A stretch of DNA of 28,997 bases from Thermomucor indicae-seudaticae. Its lineage: Eukaryota > Mucoromycota > Mucoromycetes > Mucorales > Lichtheimiaceae. The stretch's first letter is position 1, and the number at the start of each line of letters is the position of its first letter. A model generated the notes under the pieces. The model searched no databases, had not been told where the DNA came from, and was given only the letters and a program-made list of their open reading frames with translations. This document shows positions 1-11,041 of this stretch, piece after piece. The translations under genes were made by a program, and so were the position numbers. Location: the NCBI GenBank assembly GCA_000787465.1, contig JSYX01000452.1:1-28997 (forward strand), given 5' to 3'.

Positions 1-424
1 TGAAAAACTTCTCCGTTGTCTCATTCCTGAACTGAGTATTATTAAAACTGTATCTTCAAGATACTCCTGAAATATCGATCGCCAACTTCTTGTATTGGTA
101 CAAAAGGAGTAGCTTTTTTGTGTTTCTGAGCAAAGCCAAGCGGAAGGGGACTTCTTGTTCATGGAAGCAAAGCTCACGGTTACTACAAAGTTCTGAAACG
201 CGTGCAGGTCACGTGTTATTTTCACGAAACGTGTGCCCGTTGACCTGGCGGCCTATGTTCTTTGGACGAAGAGTGGCTATTGTATGTACTGTATGATCAA
301 GCCTCAACGTGAATAATAATCGTCGTTTCTATGTACAAAGAATCCAAGAAACAACTTGGACTTTTTTCTTTTCTTTACAATTACTATTTTACATGCATTA
401 AATAACAAATGTGCATTACCATTG
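1..424. other. 3' flank of GCN2, no gene assigned
   Basis: No gene is supported here. The plus strand has a short open stretch (about 90-296), and other frames contain gene-like fragments with Cys pairs near 235-310, but no frame gives a continuous protein with splice signals. It could be the 3' end of a gene lying to the left of the window. Position 425 is the last base of the GCN2 stop codon. Confidence 0.3.
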
Positions 425-3400
425 CTAGCTACTATTGGATATCGGTAAACTGCAAAGCAACCCATAATCCTCCTTGTAAGAATACAACCAAACGCAACGA
501 CGTCTCGCTTCGACCAATTTCTGGATAGAATGTCTGAGACGAGATAACGTGTCTTTCTGCGCAATGCCTGCATTCTCTTGTAATCGTTTAAAGCCCGCCT
601 CGTCTTGCCACGTGGTATATTCACTCATTCGTTTGATCAAGTCCTTTGGCAAATCTGTCGCAATGACTTCAACTTGCCCTTTTACGAGATCCTCCATAAG
701 TGGACCAACATGATGAATGGCTTTTTTTATTTGCGGTCAATAATAAGCTGCAGTCAACCAAATAAGCATGCGCTACGTTACCTTTATCGATCAGCATTGT
801 CTTGTGTTTGTGCTTCATCTTGTTGCGCTCTTTTCCACGACCTTCCGTATTTACAATGTGCACATTAAAGTGCTCTTTCTTGAGCTCAGGACCTTCATCA
901 TGCGTATAGTCAAGCCGCACTATCATCTCAACGGTTAATCTCAACGTATCAAATCAGGGAAAAAGGACAGAACATAATCTCGCTTACCTGATTCTGCTGC
1001 CTCCTTGCTTTTGATATCATGTTTATTTCTTACTTTGTTTGATATGTGAGAGTGATCAATTCGAAGTTGTTCACCAATTTCCGAAGTGAGCCAGACGGCC
1101 AACTCAGCCCGACTCACTTCCGTTTCCGTCTTTCGCAAGACATCCTTCACTTTCACCAGATCGCTCGTAGACTTGGCTTCAGTGGATTTATATTTTACAA
1201 TCACAACCCAGTTGATGTTGGCCTTCTTACAGTGTGCCACCAGTTCTTCTGGACTCAAGTTCGAACCATCTTCGTATTGAAAATCGGCCCGGATACCGTG
1301 ATGCCATAGGTCACGGACGATTTCAAGGCGATCTTGAAGAGGAACCTTACTGAAACTGGCCACATACACATCGCAATGCTTTGGTGCCCACGCTCCGAAG
1401 CTCCTGGCTCTCTCGTTTTTGACTCTCAACAAATGCTTGACTTGTTCTGACTGGTACATATCCATCCGCCTGATGAGCTTTTGAACTGCAATGTTTACAC
1501 CAACGGCACGTAACTTGCGGTTCGCGGTAGCGTTTGGATGTGCGAAATGCTGTATGAGAACGTCATATCTGCAGAAATAAAAACATCGGTAATTGCGCCC
1601 CTGGTTTCATCCTCTCCGAAGTGACCATACCTTCCGCCTACAGCCAGCACGTCTTTCTTTCTCGTCTCAGGGGTATCTGCAACTGTCTCGAAGACGATGC
1701 CATTCTTGTAAAAGTGATTGTTGTATCTAAAAGCGCACTCAGTGAGTTCGTTGACTTACTACCATGGCCTGAGTCTATAACTTACACTAAGAGAGGATGG
1801 AAGATGATCTTGTGATGGATACCAATAGCTCCACATATTGTGAATAACGTGCGAAGCTCATTGCTTAATTCTCGGAATCGACTTTTGTGTGAACCAGTCA
1901 GTAGCCCTTCGACCTTTCTACTCGTTGTTTCGAGGTCGCCTGCTCTTTATCAGTCCATTGCAATGGCACTCTAGACAAGAGTAAAGTTGTTTGCTTTACC
2001 TTGCACGTTAAATATCGATAGCTCGTCCAATATGCTTCGCTGCAGGTGAAACTTGAGTTTCAATACGTTCCTAACGGTCGCAAAGGAAGTGTCACGTCCC
2101 AAACTGGACAACACCACCATGACACCCTTCCGACAATCAGGTGGCACGCGACAACTGTCCAGAATAAGGTCGGCGATCCCAGCATGGTTAACGACGAAAT
2201 AGAATCCTGAACACTTGAAGGGAGGAAGCTCTTCTAAAACTTCTTCCACAACTTTTAAAACCTCGGCGTCAGGAACCATCGGTGCGGTGTCCTTATGAAC
2301 GATATCAAAGTCTGCCTCCAAAACTGCCTCAGGTTGACCGCCACTAGGATTTTCACTAGAGACAAAGAAATATTAATTGCTTGTATATGTCGCAACCTTT
2401 AGATAAATCATACCGATACACTCTTTCGAATGTGAAGCGTTTGAGTTCGGGGAAACCTTTTTGGCGCGAGATATAACGGGCGAATGGTACTGTTTGATCA
2501 AACGGCAGTTGGTTCAGTGATCCTTGAGAATCCATCAAGTACACTGGACTCTTCCAGTTCCATTCATATAGATCATTCTTCGGTATCAACAGAGGCGTGG
2601 CTATGTCGATCGCACCATGTCTCCGGAAGACCTTCATCATTTGATCCCTGATCCGGTCATAAAATATACGACTGAATGGGTCAAAAGGCAACTCAATTTG
2701 CTAACTCAAAATTAGAAGGTCATCGTATACCCCATGCGACAGTTAGTTAACATACAGTTTGATAGTCATAAGTAAAGTCCTTGTGTCTATCCGATGATTG
2801 AGAAAACATGGCTGACATGAGCTTGTAATAATACGGCGTATTCGGGTTCGCTACAGTGCCAGACGTTTGTAAGCCTTTTGCCAGGTAAACCACATATCGA
2901 TAACAATTCCACCTACCAATCGTTCGTACACATTCTTTGATGTATTCATCTTCCTGATCAAATGTGAGTACTGTATTTGAAGTCATGTAGTGGCAAAACC
3001 ATACCAATTTTGGAGGCAAGAGATCACTTCGCAATAATTCAAAACTGTTTGGCCGATCTTTTGGCTGCGGCGACAAGAGCATTTTAATGATAGCCTTTTG
3101 ATTTACATAGTTTTTTGGGAAGTCGTCTGGGAACTTGCCATTCCGTAGCTCTTGGAGGACCTAGCAAGAGTTACCGATTAACAACTACTGCCACGAGTGA
3201 TCGGGACACTAACTTACAATAGCTCGCTGCATTCCAGTGGATAGCTTGTAGCACATCTCAAAGAAGATGACACCTATCACATATATGTGTCAATGTGGCA
3301 CAGCAATTTTCAAACGGATGAATCGACATACCTAGCGAGAACATATCAACTACAGAAGAAGTGTCAATGAAGTCTTACATGCAAAAGGTCCCGACTTGCA

Positions 3401-6400
3401 ATCCTTACCTTTCTGGTTATACCGCATGCCTGACGAAGCGCCTGTCGCTGGATTCGGAAGCACCTCTGGCGAAACATAGAAGGTGGTGCCTACGCCAGTA
3501 GTCATGCTTTCGTCCGCTCCAAGATTTGTGCTAGCTGCAGAATAGCCCGTGTAACTCCCATTGACAGAATCTTGTCCCAAGGCTGACGAGCTCGCTGCCG
3601 CACCGCCAAGAATACGGTCATTCGGATGATGCCGACTATACAAATGGGACGAGCGTGCAAAGGCTGTAACAGCGTCGACCAACGTCTTGTTCGTCGTTGC
3701 CAAGCCGAAATCACCAATCTTAACGTCATTATTCGAGTCCAAAAAGATGTTTGATGGTTTCAGATCACGGTGAATCATGCCTTGAGAGTGGATATGCACG
3801 AGACCTTCCAGTATTTGTCTGAAGAGTCGCCAGGCTTCGTCCTCGCTGATACCCTCATCAATGACGTCGCGCAGCGTCTTTTTCTCACAGTATTCCATCT
3901 GGATGTATAGCACGCGAGTACGCTGCTGCTGTGATGAGCTTTTACTCCCACTACCGACACTGACATTATCGTGGCGACGCTGTTTCCATTTTTCACAGGC
4001 TTTACGAACTAACTCTTGCTTGTCTGTGCTAATCGTTGATTGGCTATCTTCTTCATTATCTTCATGAGCAAACGCGATAAAGCCGTCCGAGAACTTTTCA
4101 TCAAAAGACGAGTTTCCATTCCCCACTTCACTAGAGAAATTCTCGTCCTCGTCATCGTCTTCCTCATCGTCCTCTTCAAAGGCGATTCGGTAAGAATAGC
4201 TTCGACTCTTTGAGCGTTCAGGCGATAGGAAATCGAACTTCTTTTGCAGCACGCTCACGTTTTCATCGTCTTCTTCTTCGTATTCTGACTCCGTTTCTTC
4301 ATCTTCATCCGTGAACTCCTCGTCTTCGCTATCTCGCCAACTAGTACCATCTTCGTCCTCAAACCAGGTAGCATAATAACGAACAACATATTGATGATGT
4401 AAACTAGATAACGTTTGTACCTCGCGTAAAATCTTACGCAGATCTTCAGTGTCTCGTGGATCCAACCGTATTCTTTTGACAGCATATAGTCGACCATCCA
4501 GTTTGTTTCGGGCTTTCACTACTTCGCCAAATCCACCCTTTCCAAGAAATTCAATTTCCTCGAAATCGGTCTTGTAGCGCGAGTTTGATCCACTGTGTAC
4601 GGACGTATTCGACATGCCAATATGAGGATACGGAGACTGAGCAAGCCTAAGGTCACGAGTTATCATCCCAGAAGGCTCGAACATCGTGTGCCTGGCAGGT
4701 GAACCGGCCAGCGGCTGTTCCCGTTGTATCTGTCCAGACGACGATGACGAACCACGTGGCACCATTATCGTATTTTCTTCTACGACGGGTCCACTATTAT
4801 TACTGGTCCCGAAGAACGCATCCTTGAGAAGGTCGATTGCCGTAGGTCGCTTTTTAGGATCCGGATGAAGCATGCGCTTAGCCAAATCCCTCGCAGTCGC
4901 AGGAATTTCGTCCGACTCGGAGCGTAAGAAAGCATCGAAATCACTGAATTCCTTGGTCACGTCTGTACCCCAGAGCATCTCCAGAAGCACTACGCCTAGG
5001 CACCAAATATCATTCTTCCGATTATAAACGCCTGGTCGCTCTCTGAGTTCTGGAGATATCCAAGCCAGAAGAGGATCATCTGTCGATACTCCGTCGTATT
5101 CTTTGCCAGTCAGTGAGTTGGATTTATTGAGGTCTCGCAGTCGTCGTGCATAACTAATGTCTGCGAGTTTGACTCTCTGATCTCTTGTGCAAAAGATACT
5201 GCTTGTTCGTATCTCGCGGCAAATGAATCCGCGGAAATGCACATGGTTAACCGCCCACAAAAGCTGCTTCATATAGTTTCGCACAACACTGACTCGCAGT
5301 CCACCTCCACATGCATTTAAAAGTTCCCGTAAGCTGCCTCCAAGCTCATGCTCCATTAGGATGTGTAGCACCCATGCGTTTTGTTCGATCTTGCAACGTT
5401 CCAATTTCGCATCGTATATGGACACAATGTTTTCATGTCGCAAAGATCGCAAGCGATCCAGTTCACGTTCGATTTCCTGCAGCTTCCGCTTTCCCGCTTG
5501 CGTCATATAGTATGATCCTGATATCTTGATCCGCTTTACCGCAAGAAGACTAGGAAGAGATTGGGTATCGGATTCTTCTTCAGGCTGACCATTGGATTGC
5601 AGGATTTTATAAGCTAGCGGTTGGGCTGACAATGTTTCACCAATCTCACCGCAACCAAGGGAGGAACCCAAGGCCACTGCACGGAAGCAAACTTGCCGGT
5701 TATCAGATTCAAGTGGAATCGTCAATAGGTTCTCAAAAACAATTGTCTTGATATCGCTCATGTCGGGTATATTGTTTTTCAAGCGGTCATCTACGTCCGT
5801 ATCGGCTTCATTCTCAAAACGGCCATATAAATCATCGTCATCAACTTCGTCCGTGCCGTAACCTAGCTCCTGGCGACGTTGCCGAGCAGCTTGTGCGTGC
5901 TGGCGTTTCCGTTCTATCTCTTGTTGAATCTTTGCATTCATCATTTCCGACTGCACACGACGCTCAGCTTCCTCCTCTTCCGCTTTTCGAGTCTTTTCTT
6001 GGCGCTCTCGTTCCTTTTCAGCCTATTGGTACAATCCATCAATGTTCTGAGAGCCGTACAGTAGTAGCAGTATGTCCCTACCTTTTTATCATTTTCCATG
6101 CGTTTCACCATTTGCTCATGGAAACTCAATTTACTACCTTCTGGTGGAGGCGCGTTATGGTTGACGAGAAAAGCTCGTACATGATCCGCTAGATCGTATA
6201 TCATTTCCCGACCCACCATGTCTTTTGCAGCAGCTTGAAGCGAATCATCAAGCTGACGGACAACGGCTGGCGTAAGACCACGACGGTTCACTATATGCAT
6301 TTCAGGCGGCCTTTTCGGATACAATTTGGGCATCCTAAAGGGTTGCGCGGTTTTAGAGAAAGCAGCGATGCATACAAAGATCCCATTCCACTTGCCTCAC

Positions 6401-6649
6401 TTTAAGATCGACCCAGACATGCGCCTGATCTTCTTCAACACCCAGGGGCGCGAGATGCAATATAAATTCAGGAGCAGTGTTTGTCACCTAAGTTCGGGAT
6501 CTTAGCGAGCTATCGGTAAAACAAAGAACAACTGTGCTGCTTGCCTTCCAAGGTGTTTGATTGACCACCTCCTTGTAGTCATCCATAAAGATTGCTTTAA
6601 GTGCTTCGATTTCATTTTGCTGAATTTCGTAAAGTTCGTCGAGATCCAT
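425..6649 (-). CDS. GCN2: eIF2-alpha kinase GCN2 (RWD, pseudokinase, kinase, HisRS-like)
   Basis: Cytosolic ribosome-associated kinase that phosphorylates eIF2-alpha when uncharged tRNA accumulates. Exons, 5' to 3': 6649-6533, 6487-6396, 6334-6082, 6022-3409, 3349-3332, 3273-3218, 3160-3005, 2953-2917, 2850-2756, 2700-2414, 2355-2000, 1939-1786, 1726-1631, 1568-988, 919-782, 720-425; all phases close, giving about 1781 aa. Order: RWD domain (about 1-150), charged helix, pseudokinase (about 245-560, with ICREIR in place of HRD and ADIS in place of DFG), and true kinase from about 640. The kinase has YAVKRI (Lys about 670), a long acidic insert, HRDLKPSN (Asp about 907), DFGLA and [13 protein letters not shown]. 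The HisRS-like region follows, then a C-terminal ribosome/dimer domain. Intron 2 is GC-AG (6395 GCAAGT) and is needed to read VDLKVRMPKLYP. Intron 1 could instead start at a GCAAGC 12 nt upstream. Family identity is near certain; a few splice sites are less so. Confidence 0.95.
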
Positions 6650-8334
6650 GGTTCTTTCTCGGTAGTCGCGTAATATACTGACAATCTTTTAACTTTAACG
6701 CGGGGCACAGCGGATTGGTTGTTTGATTGTAAATGGTATGATCCGCTTTCTTTTCTCTTCTCAATTTCGCTGAAGTCGATTGATATGGAAGAGAAAGCCG
6801 TTTTAAAAGTAGGTTAAAGATCGTCTCGGCACCATGGCAATTTTGGACTGATGAGAGAGAGATACGTAATATGAGAAGAGGGAGCAGTAAGAAAAAGCTT
6901 AAAATAATTAAAAAGTTACTTGGCGAGAAAGAACCAGTCGACGAATGTCAAAATGGGCAATGAGGAAATGGCAAGCAAAACAAGCGGCGCTTTAATGCCT
7001 TATCATCTCCCAATGTATGGCTAAGGCGATTGAATGAAAATTGATTGCAATGACGAGACAAGTATCTACGAGCTATCAAGGCACTCCTCTTGAAAAGGCG
7101 ATGCATGTTTGAAAGATATTTATTATACATTGATACCTTATAAACCTCGTTACACTTGTAGTGTCCAGTTCGACGGATTCACGTAACACAAAGACAGGCA
7201 CTGAAAAAGGCAGCCTGCTTTCTTTAACCGATGCAACAAGGCATAGTCTTTGCTGACAAAGACCCGGATTATCATTTTATTTCTTTGGATTATCGCGATA
7301 GAATCACCCAAAAATTGCTGACAGGACCACTCAATGCCGCTGATACAGTATGGTGCAAGTCAGCTGAAACTCTGCTGATTGAAGAAAAAGGACTTATTTA
7401 AAGCGCCGCTACAAATACAAGCATGATATGTTGTATGAACATCCTGCATGCGTGGACGATATCCATGACCAGAACGGTTGCGCTTCCTGAGTAGGTCATC
7501 GTATGCAATCCAAATTATGTGATGAAGCAAACCTACGTAAGAACGGCCAGAGTAGTATGCGCTCAGTCTCATACATAAACTATAGCAAAAAGCAGTTTGC
7601 AGACATCACTCTATTAGAACACCATTTTGTCATGTTTTATACTCAATATCTATGAAGTTCTACCCAACATCGTAATCTTCTCACGATTGGTTTTTTGGTA
7701 TTTTGGTGGCAACATGGTAAGACATCCTTGACACTGAATGCTAACTTTCCCAGTCAGCAATCCTGGTTACCAGGTCTCGGGAAATATATTTTCCGTGCTA
7801 AGCTCGCAATCTCATTGGCTTGACCGGCCCTCCAATGGAAGACATTCTGAAGCCTCACTTACGAAAACATGCCGACTTTCAAAGGTTATAGCGACGGTTT
7901 TCCTTAAGTCAACGTAAGAAGTGAGCCGATAACTTTTGCAGTTGACATAAAATGAATGTATTTATCGGTTTACATTTTTTCTTTTCAAGGGATGTGGACT
8001 ACTTATAACACTTCAAAGTGGAGGTGTTACACCGGTGCGATTTAAGCTAAGTTGTACCGTATTAAGTTTTGCACGCGCGCGAACAGCAGCAAAAGCGAGC
8101 GTTGGCATATTCTTGCAGTAAACGTTCATTTACCGAAATATAAAAGAACTTTGAAACAGAGCATACACGAACCTCTCTATCCTGCATAGCAAAAACGGTG
8201 GTGACGACTTACGGGAGATGCAATGCGTGTCAGGTGGGTCTGCAGGCATTCTTTTGATAAGTTCAGTCAAGGAGCATATCGTACAGTAAAGAAAGTGCAT
8301 GCCTCCTTTTTGTCACGAGGCATAAACGAGGAAG
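6650..8334. other. Intergenic region upstream of GCN2 and of Gle1-like copy A
   Basis: This AT-rich stretch lies between two divergently transcribed genes and should hold the GCN2 promoter and leader near 6650-6800. I see no tRNA, repeat array or convincing spliced gene. A 70-codon minus ORF (7360-7572, motifs such as WIAYDD and SGHGYRPRM) sits where a preceding copy of the duplicated unit would put its small minus-strand gene. I could not align it with confidence to the small ORFs at 10643-11041 and 13782-14132. From about 8060 onward the sequence matches the region upstream of copy B (about 11030 onward). Confidence 0.4.
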
Positions 8335-8430
8335 CATTATATACATTTTTGGCTTAGCAACCTGCATGGAGACGTCTACAAATAACGCACACTCTTCCCA
8401 CGTCCTTTTTCTTCTCTCTTTAACCCCAAC
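8335..8430 (+). promoter_or_regulatory. Core promoter of Gle1-like copy A
   Basis: A TATA-like TTATATACA (8337-8345) lies 86 bp upstream of the ATG. A conserved CTGCATGGAGACGTCTA block and a pyrimidine-rich stretch (CTTCTCTCTTTA) ending at the ATG follow. The same elements in the same order stand upstream of copy B (11300-11391), which supports a shared promoter. The transcription start is not determined. Confidence 0.5.
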
Positions 8431-10597
8431 ATGGACACAGAAGCAGCAATTCCAGTGATAGCGATAGTAGGAGGAGTAGTAGCCATGGCAGTGGCTGCCG
8501 CAGTAGAAGCAATCATCAAGTGGCAGCAGCGGTAAATTTTCGTTATTGTTGACCGTTAGGCGTTGACTGATTATGCCATTGCTGTAGACGTAATGTTGAA
8601 GTGACCAATCCAGTTGTTGACGTCTGCCCACCCGCTACGGAGGAGAAGGAGTACGAGTACGTGAAGCCTGAGCGATAATTTTTCGTATTGGTGGCCGTTC
8701 GACACTGACTGATTATATCATTTGTGTAGACACAAAGTCAAAGCGATGGATCCGATCGTTGACGTCTGCGTATCCAATGCTAAGAAGAAGGACGCCAAGC
8801 CTGAGCGGTAACCTTTCGGATTGTTGACCGTTAGGCGGTTACTGATTCTGTCCTTGTTGTAGCTTCAACTTGCAACAGGTGACGAATCCGATCGTTTATG
8901 GCTGCCCGTCCAATTCGGATGATGAGGAGGAAGCGAAGTCAGAGTAGTAATTTTTCGTACTGTTGACCGTTAGGCGTTAACTGATTATATCATCGCTGTA
9001 GATTTGACTTGAAGCATGTGACCAATCCGGTCGTATATGCCTGTCCATGCGACTCAGATGAGGAGGAGGACTCCTTGAAACCCAAGCAGTAAGGAAGAAA
9101 TACTGTGTTGCTTCAGATTGGATGGAGATTGTAACTATAACGCGTAACTTCTTTCAAGACATGCGCTCCGGCCCCAGCAGATCCAGTTGAAGACGACAAT
9201 GAAGGTAAAATCTCCTGCTTGGTTCTTAAGGATTTGAACATTGACATTGCTGATGGGTGTGGGTAGCACGAGCCAGACCTTATCACGAAGTATCTGGAAA
9301 AAGAACAAGAGCATTACGAGAAATTGAAGAAAATGAGACGAGAGATGCTCGATAAGTACAAGAAGAAAGAGCAAGAGAAGATCAAGAAGATGCAAGAGAC
9401 GTTGATGGAGGAGAGTATGAAGTGGTATGTTGTGGACAGGTCCTAATATTCATGCGAAAAAGCTCATGTCAAACTAGGCAGGAGCGTGACGAGGAGTTTG
9501 AGGAAGAAATCCAAGAGAAGATTGCGAGGATACGAGAGGTAAGACCCTTCTTCTCTTGCTTATGCGCACGGCTAAAGTCTTTCGTAAAGATGGCAGAAGA
9601 GGCCATCAAGGCTGATAGAAAGAAGAGGTTTCGGGCAGAACGCGAAAGGAAGAAACAAGAGGAACGTGCCAGATTGGCGTCGATTTACAGCTTCGAGGAG
9701 TATAAGAAGCATACGGCGGCATATGACGATTATCAGAGCGCGCATATTAAAGAAAAAGTAGAACGGAATCCGTGGTTGCAGATGTTCCTTTATGGCGAAC
9801 GCATTAAAATCAAACGGCTCTGGAAGCAATTACAATACAACAATGTAGCGGTCATCCAACTGGCAAGTAATACCGAAGTAACAATTTGAATAAACTATTG
9901 ACTCTCTCCGTCTGTCACTATTAGCATGCCGCAATCAGAAATATATTACTTGCTGCAGGGAAATATACTTCCCAGGACAGATATGAATACTTGATTCGGA
10001 AGGCAGTTGAAGACTTTTGGGTAAAGTAACAATGACGCTTTCTCTTTTTTCCTTTTTGACATACTGACTTGGACGTAGTCACAAGCTTGCACAGAAGTGT
10101 GGTCATCTGTTGCATTGGAGGCATCCCACTTTTATGGAAAAATTGCATTTTTGCTATGCTGGGAGACCCCTATGTTCTACGAGTATTTGATGGCAGAACT
10201 GTACATGCGGTGTCCTTACATGATACCTAAACATTACGACGAACCGGTCAACAGTACTATTCGACAAGATGATGAATATGACCAGGTCTACCAAATGGCC
10301 TATGTGATAATATTTGGAGCGATGAGCCAGACCGGCCATGGACCCGTCGGCGTCGAACAAGGTTGGTATTGGCTGTCAAGGACCTGCAATGTGCCAACGC
10401 GTCAAATTACGCCCGCCCTCGTTTTTGCATTTCTCGACATTGCTGGTGGATCCATGCTGGAGGCTGGTGGGCGACATATGCCTAATTTACTTCTTCACAT
10501 TTTGACCGACGTTTTACGGCGAGTGAAAGACTGCGAGGGCTCCGGTTATATTCGAGAACTGCGATGGCATATTGAACATTATTTTAGCGCCGTGTAA
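8431..10597 (+). CDS. Gle1-like mRNA export factor paralogue, copy A, with N-terminal hydrophobic exon and repeat exons
   Basis: Gle1 acts with IP6 on the DEAD-box ATPase Dbp5 at nuclear pores. Exons: 8431-8531, 8588-8674, 8730-8807, 8863-8946, 9002-9088, 9159-9204, 9267-9424, 9478-9538, 9578-9862, 9925-10020, 10079-10597. Exon 1 encodes a hydrophobic segment (IPVIAIVGGVVAMAVAAAV) unlike known Gle1. Exons 2-5 are repeats around VTNPVV..CP..SDEEE. Exons 7-9 encode a charged coiled coil. Exons 10-11 give the Gle1 C-terminal helical domain (CPYMIP, GVEQGWYWLSRTCNVP). Intron 9 is GC-AG (9863 GCAAGT). Oddities: the donor after exon 2 is AT instead of GT, and the exon 4/5 junction makes TAA. Both exons are symmetric (phase 2-2), so skipping them restores frame. 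Otherwise translation might start at the ATG at 9199. Family assignment of the C-terminus is good; full-length function is uncertain. Confidence 0.72.
8532..9088 (+). repeat. Tandem exon-intron cassette array in copy A
   Basis: Four near-identical introns (8532-8587, 8675-8729, 8808-8862, 8947-9001), each 55-56 nt, share the core TGTTGACCGTTAGGCGTT, then CTGATT, then an end like GCTGTAG. They alternate with four related exons of 87, 78, 84 and 87 nt, all phase 2-2. The period is about 132-144 bp. Each exon encodes a motif of about 28 residues with TNPVV, a Cys-Pro and an acidic Ser-Asp-Glu run. The second intron begins with AT rather than GT. Confidence 0.85.
10369..10440 (+). repeat. 72-nt block identical to copy B
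   Basis: This block in the C-terminal exon of copy A matches 13413-13484 of copy B without a single difference. Flanking parts of the same exon differ at many third positions and at several amino acids. It lies over the most conserved Gle1 segment (WLSRTCNVPTRQITPALVF). Confidence 0.8.
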
Positions 10598-10642
10598 AAC
10601 TCAAAAAATGGAAGAAAGACAAGGCTGAGAAAGCTACATCGT

Positions 10643-11041
10643 TTATCCTTTGTGTATATATATCGTATTGAAGTTCATCTGTTTTTCTCGATCTTTCTTG
10701 ATATGCAGTAAAGGTTGTCTTTTTGTCGCTTCTGGTTCTCTTGGCAATGGGCGCAAGTAGAATTTTTTATAATGAGCTTCAGCGCAGACGATACTGTACA
10801 TTACATCTGGGACCGCTGAACGCTGTACAAAGGGATCACCTTCTCTAGTCTTGCAATAACGCGTGTTTATTGCGTACCCAAGTCTTTGCTTCTTTAACCT
10901 GCTACAGACCGCCGCAAAAGCTGCATGTCGATCAACTACCATAGCATACCAACAGCATTTGCAAAGCGTCCACTTCCCTCGGGTTACACTGACATGAAAC
11001 CCGAGTCTATTTTTGGCGAAAGCGCATTCAGATTTGCGCAC
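10643..11041 (-). CDS. Hypothetical small protein, convergent with Gle1-like copy A
   Basis: An uninterrupted 132-codon ORF, unrecognised. Its centre (WYAMVVDRHAAFA, CSRLKKQRLGYAIN, EGDPFVQRSAV, SIVCAEAH) is clearly related to the ORF in unit B. Many differences between the two are conservative (M/L, V/I, K/R, E/D), which is a sign of past coding selection. It has several Cys residues and no signal peptide. It ends 45 bp past the stop of the Gle1-like gene, tail to tail, so the two were duplicated together. An upstream exon cannot be excluded. Function unknown. Confidence 0.5.
   Translation of the reverse strand: MRKSECAFAKNRLGFHVSVTRGKWTLCKCCWYAMVVDRHAAFAAVCSRLKKQRLGYAINTRYCKTREGDPFVQRSAVPDVMYSIVCAEAHYKKFYLRPLPREPEATKRQPLLHIKKDREKQMNFNTIYIHKG

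Noticed and set aside
304..624. Minus ORF with [19 protein letters not shown]
   Set aside because: It is an alternative frame of the last GCN2 exon.
7360..7572. Third copy of the small convergent gene, hence a third Gle1 unit to the left
   Set aside because: Only a few residues line up by eye and no Gle1-like exons are found upstream of 8060.
8675..8729. U12-type AT-AC or AT-AG intron after exon 2
   Set aside because: The donor is ATAATT, not the U12 consensus ATATCC, and the sequence is plainly a mutated copy of the neighbouring GTAATT introns.
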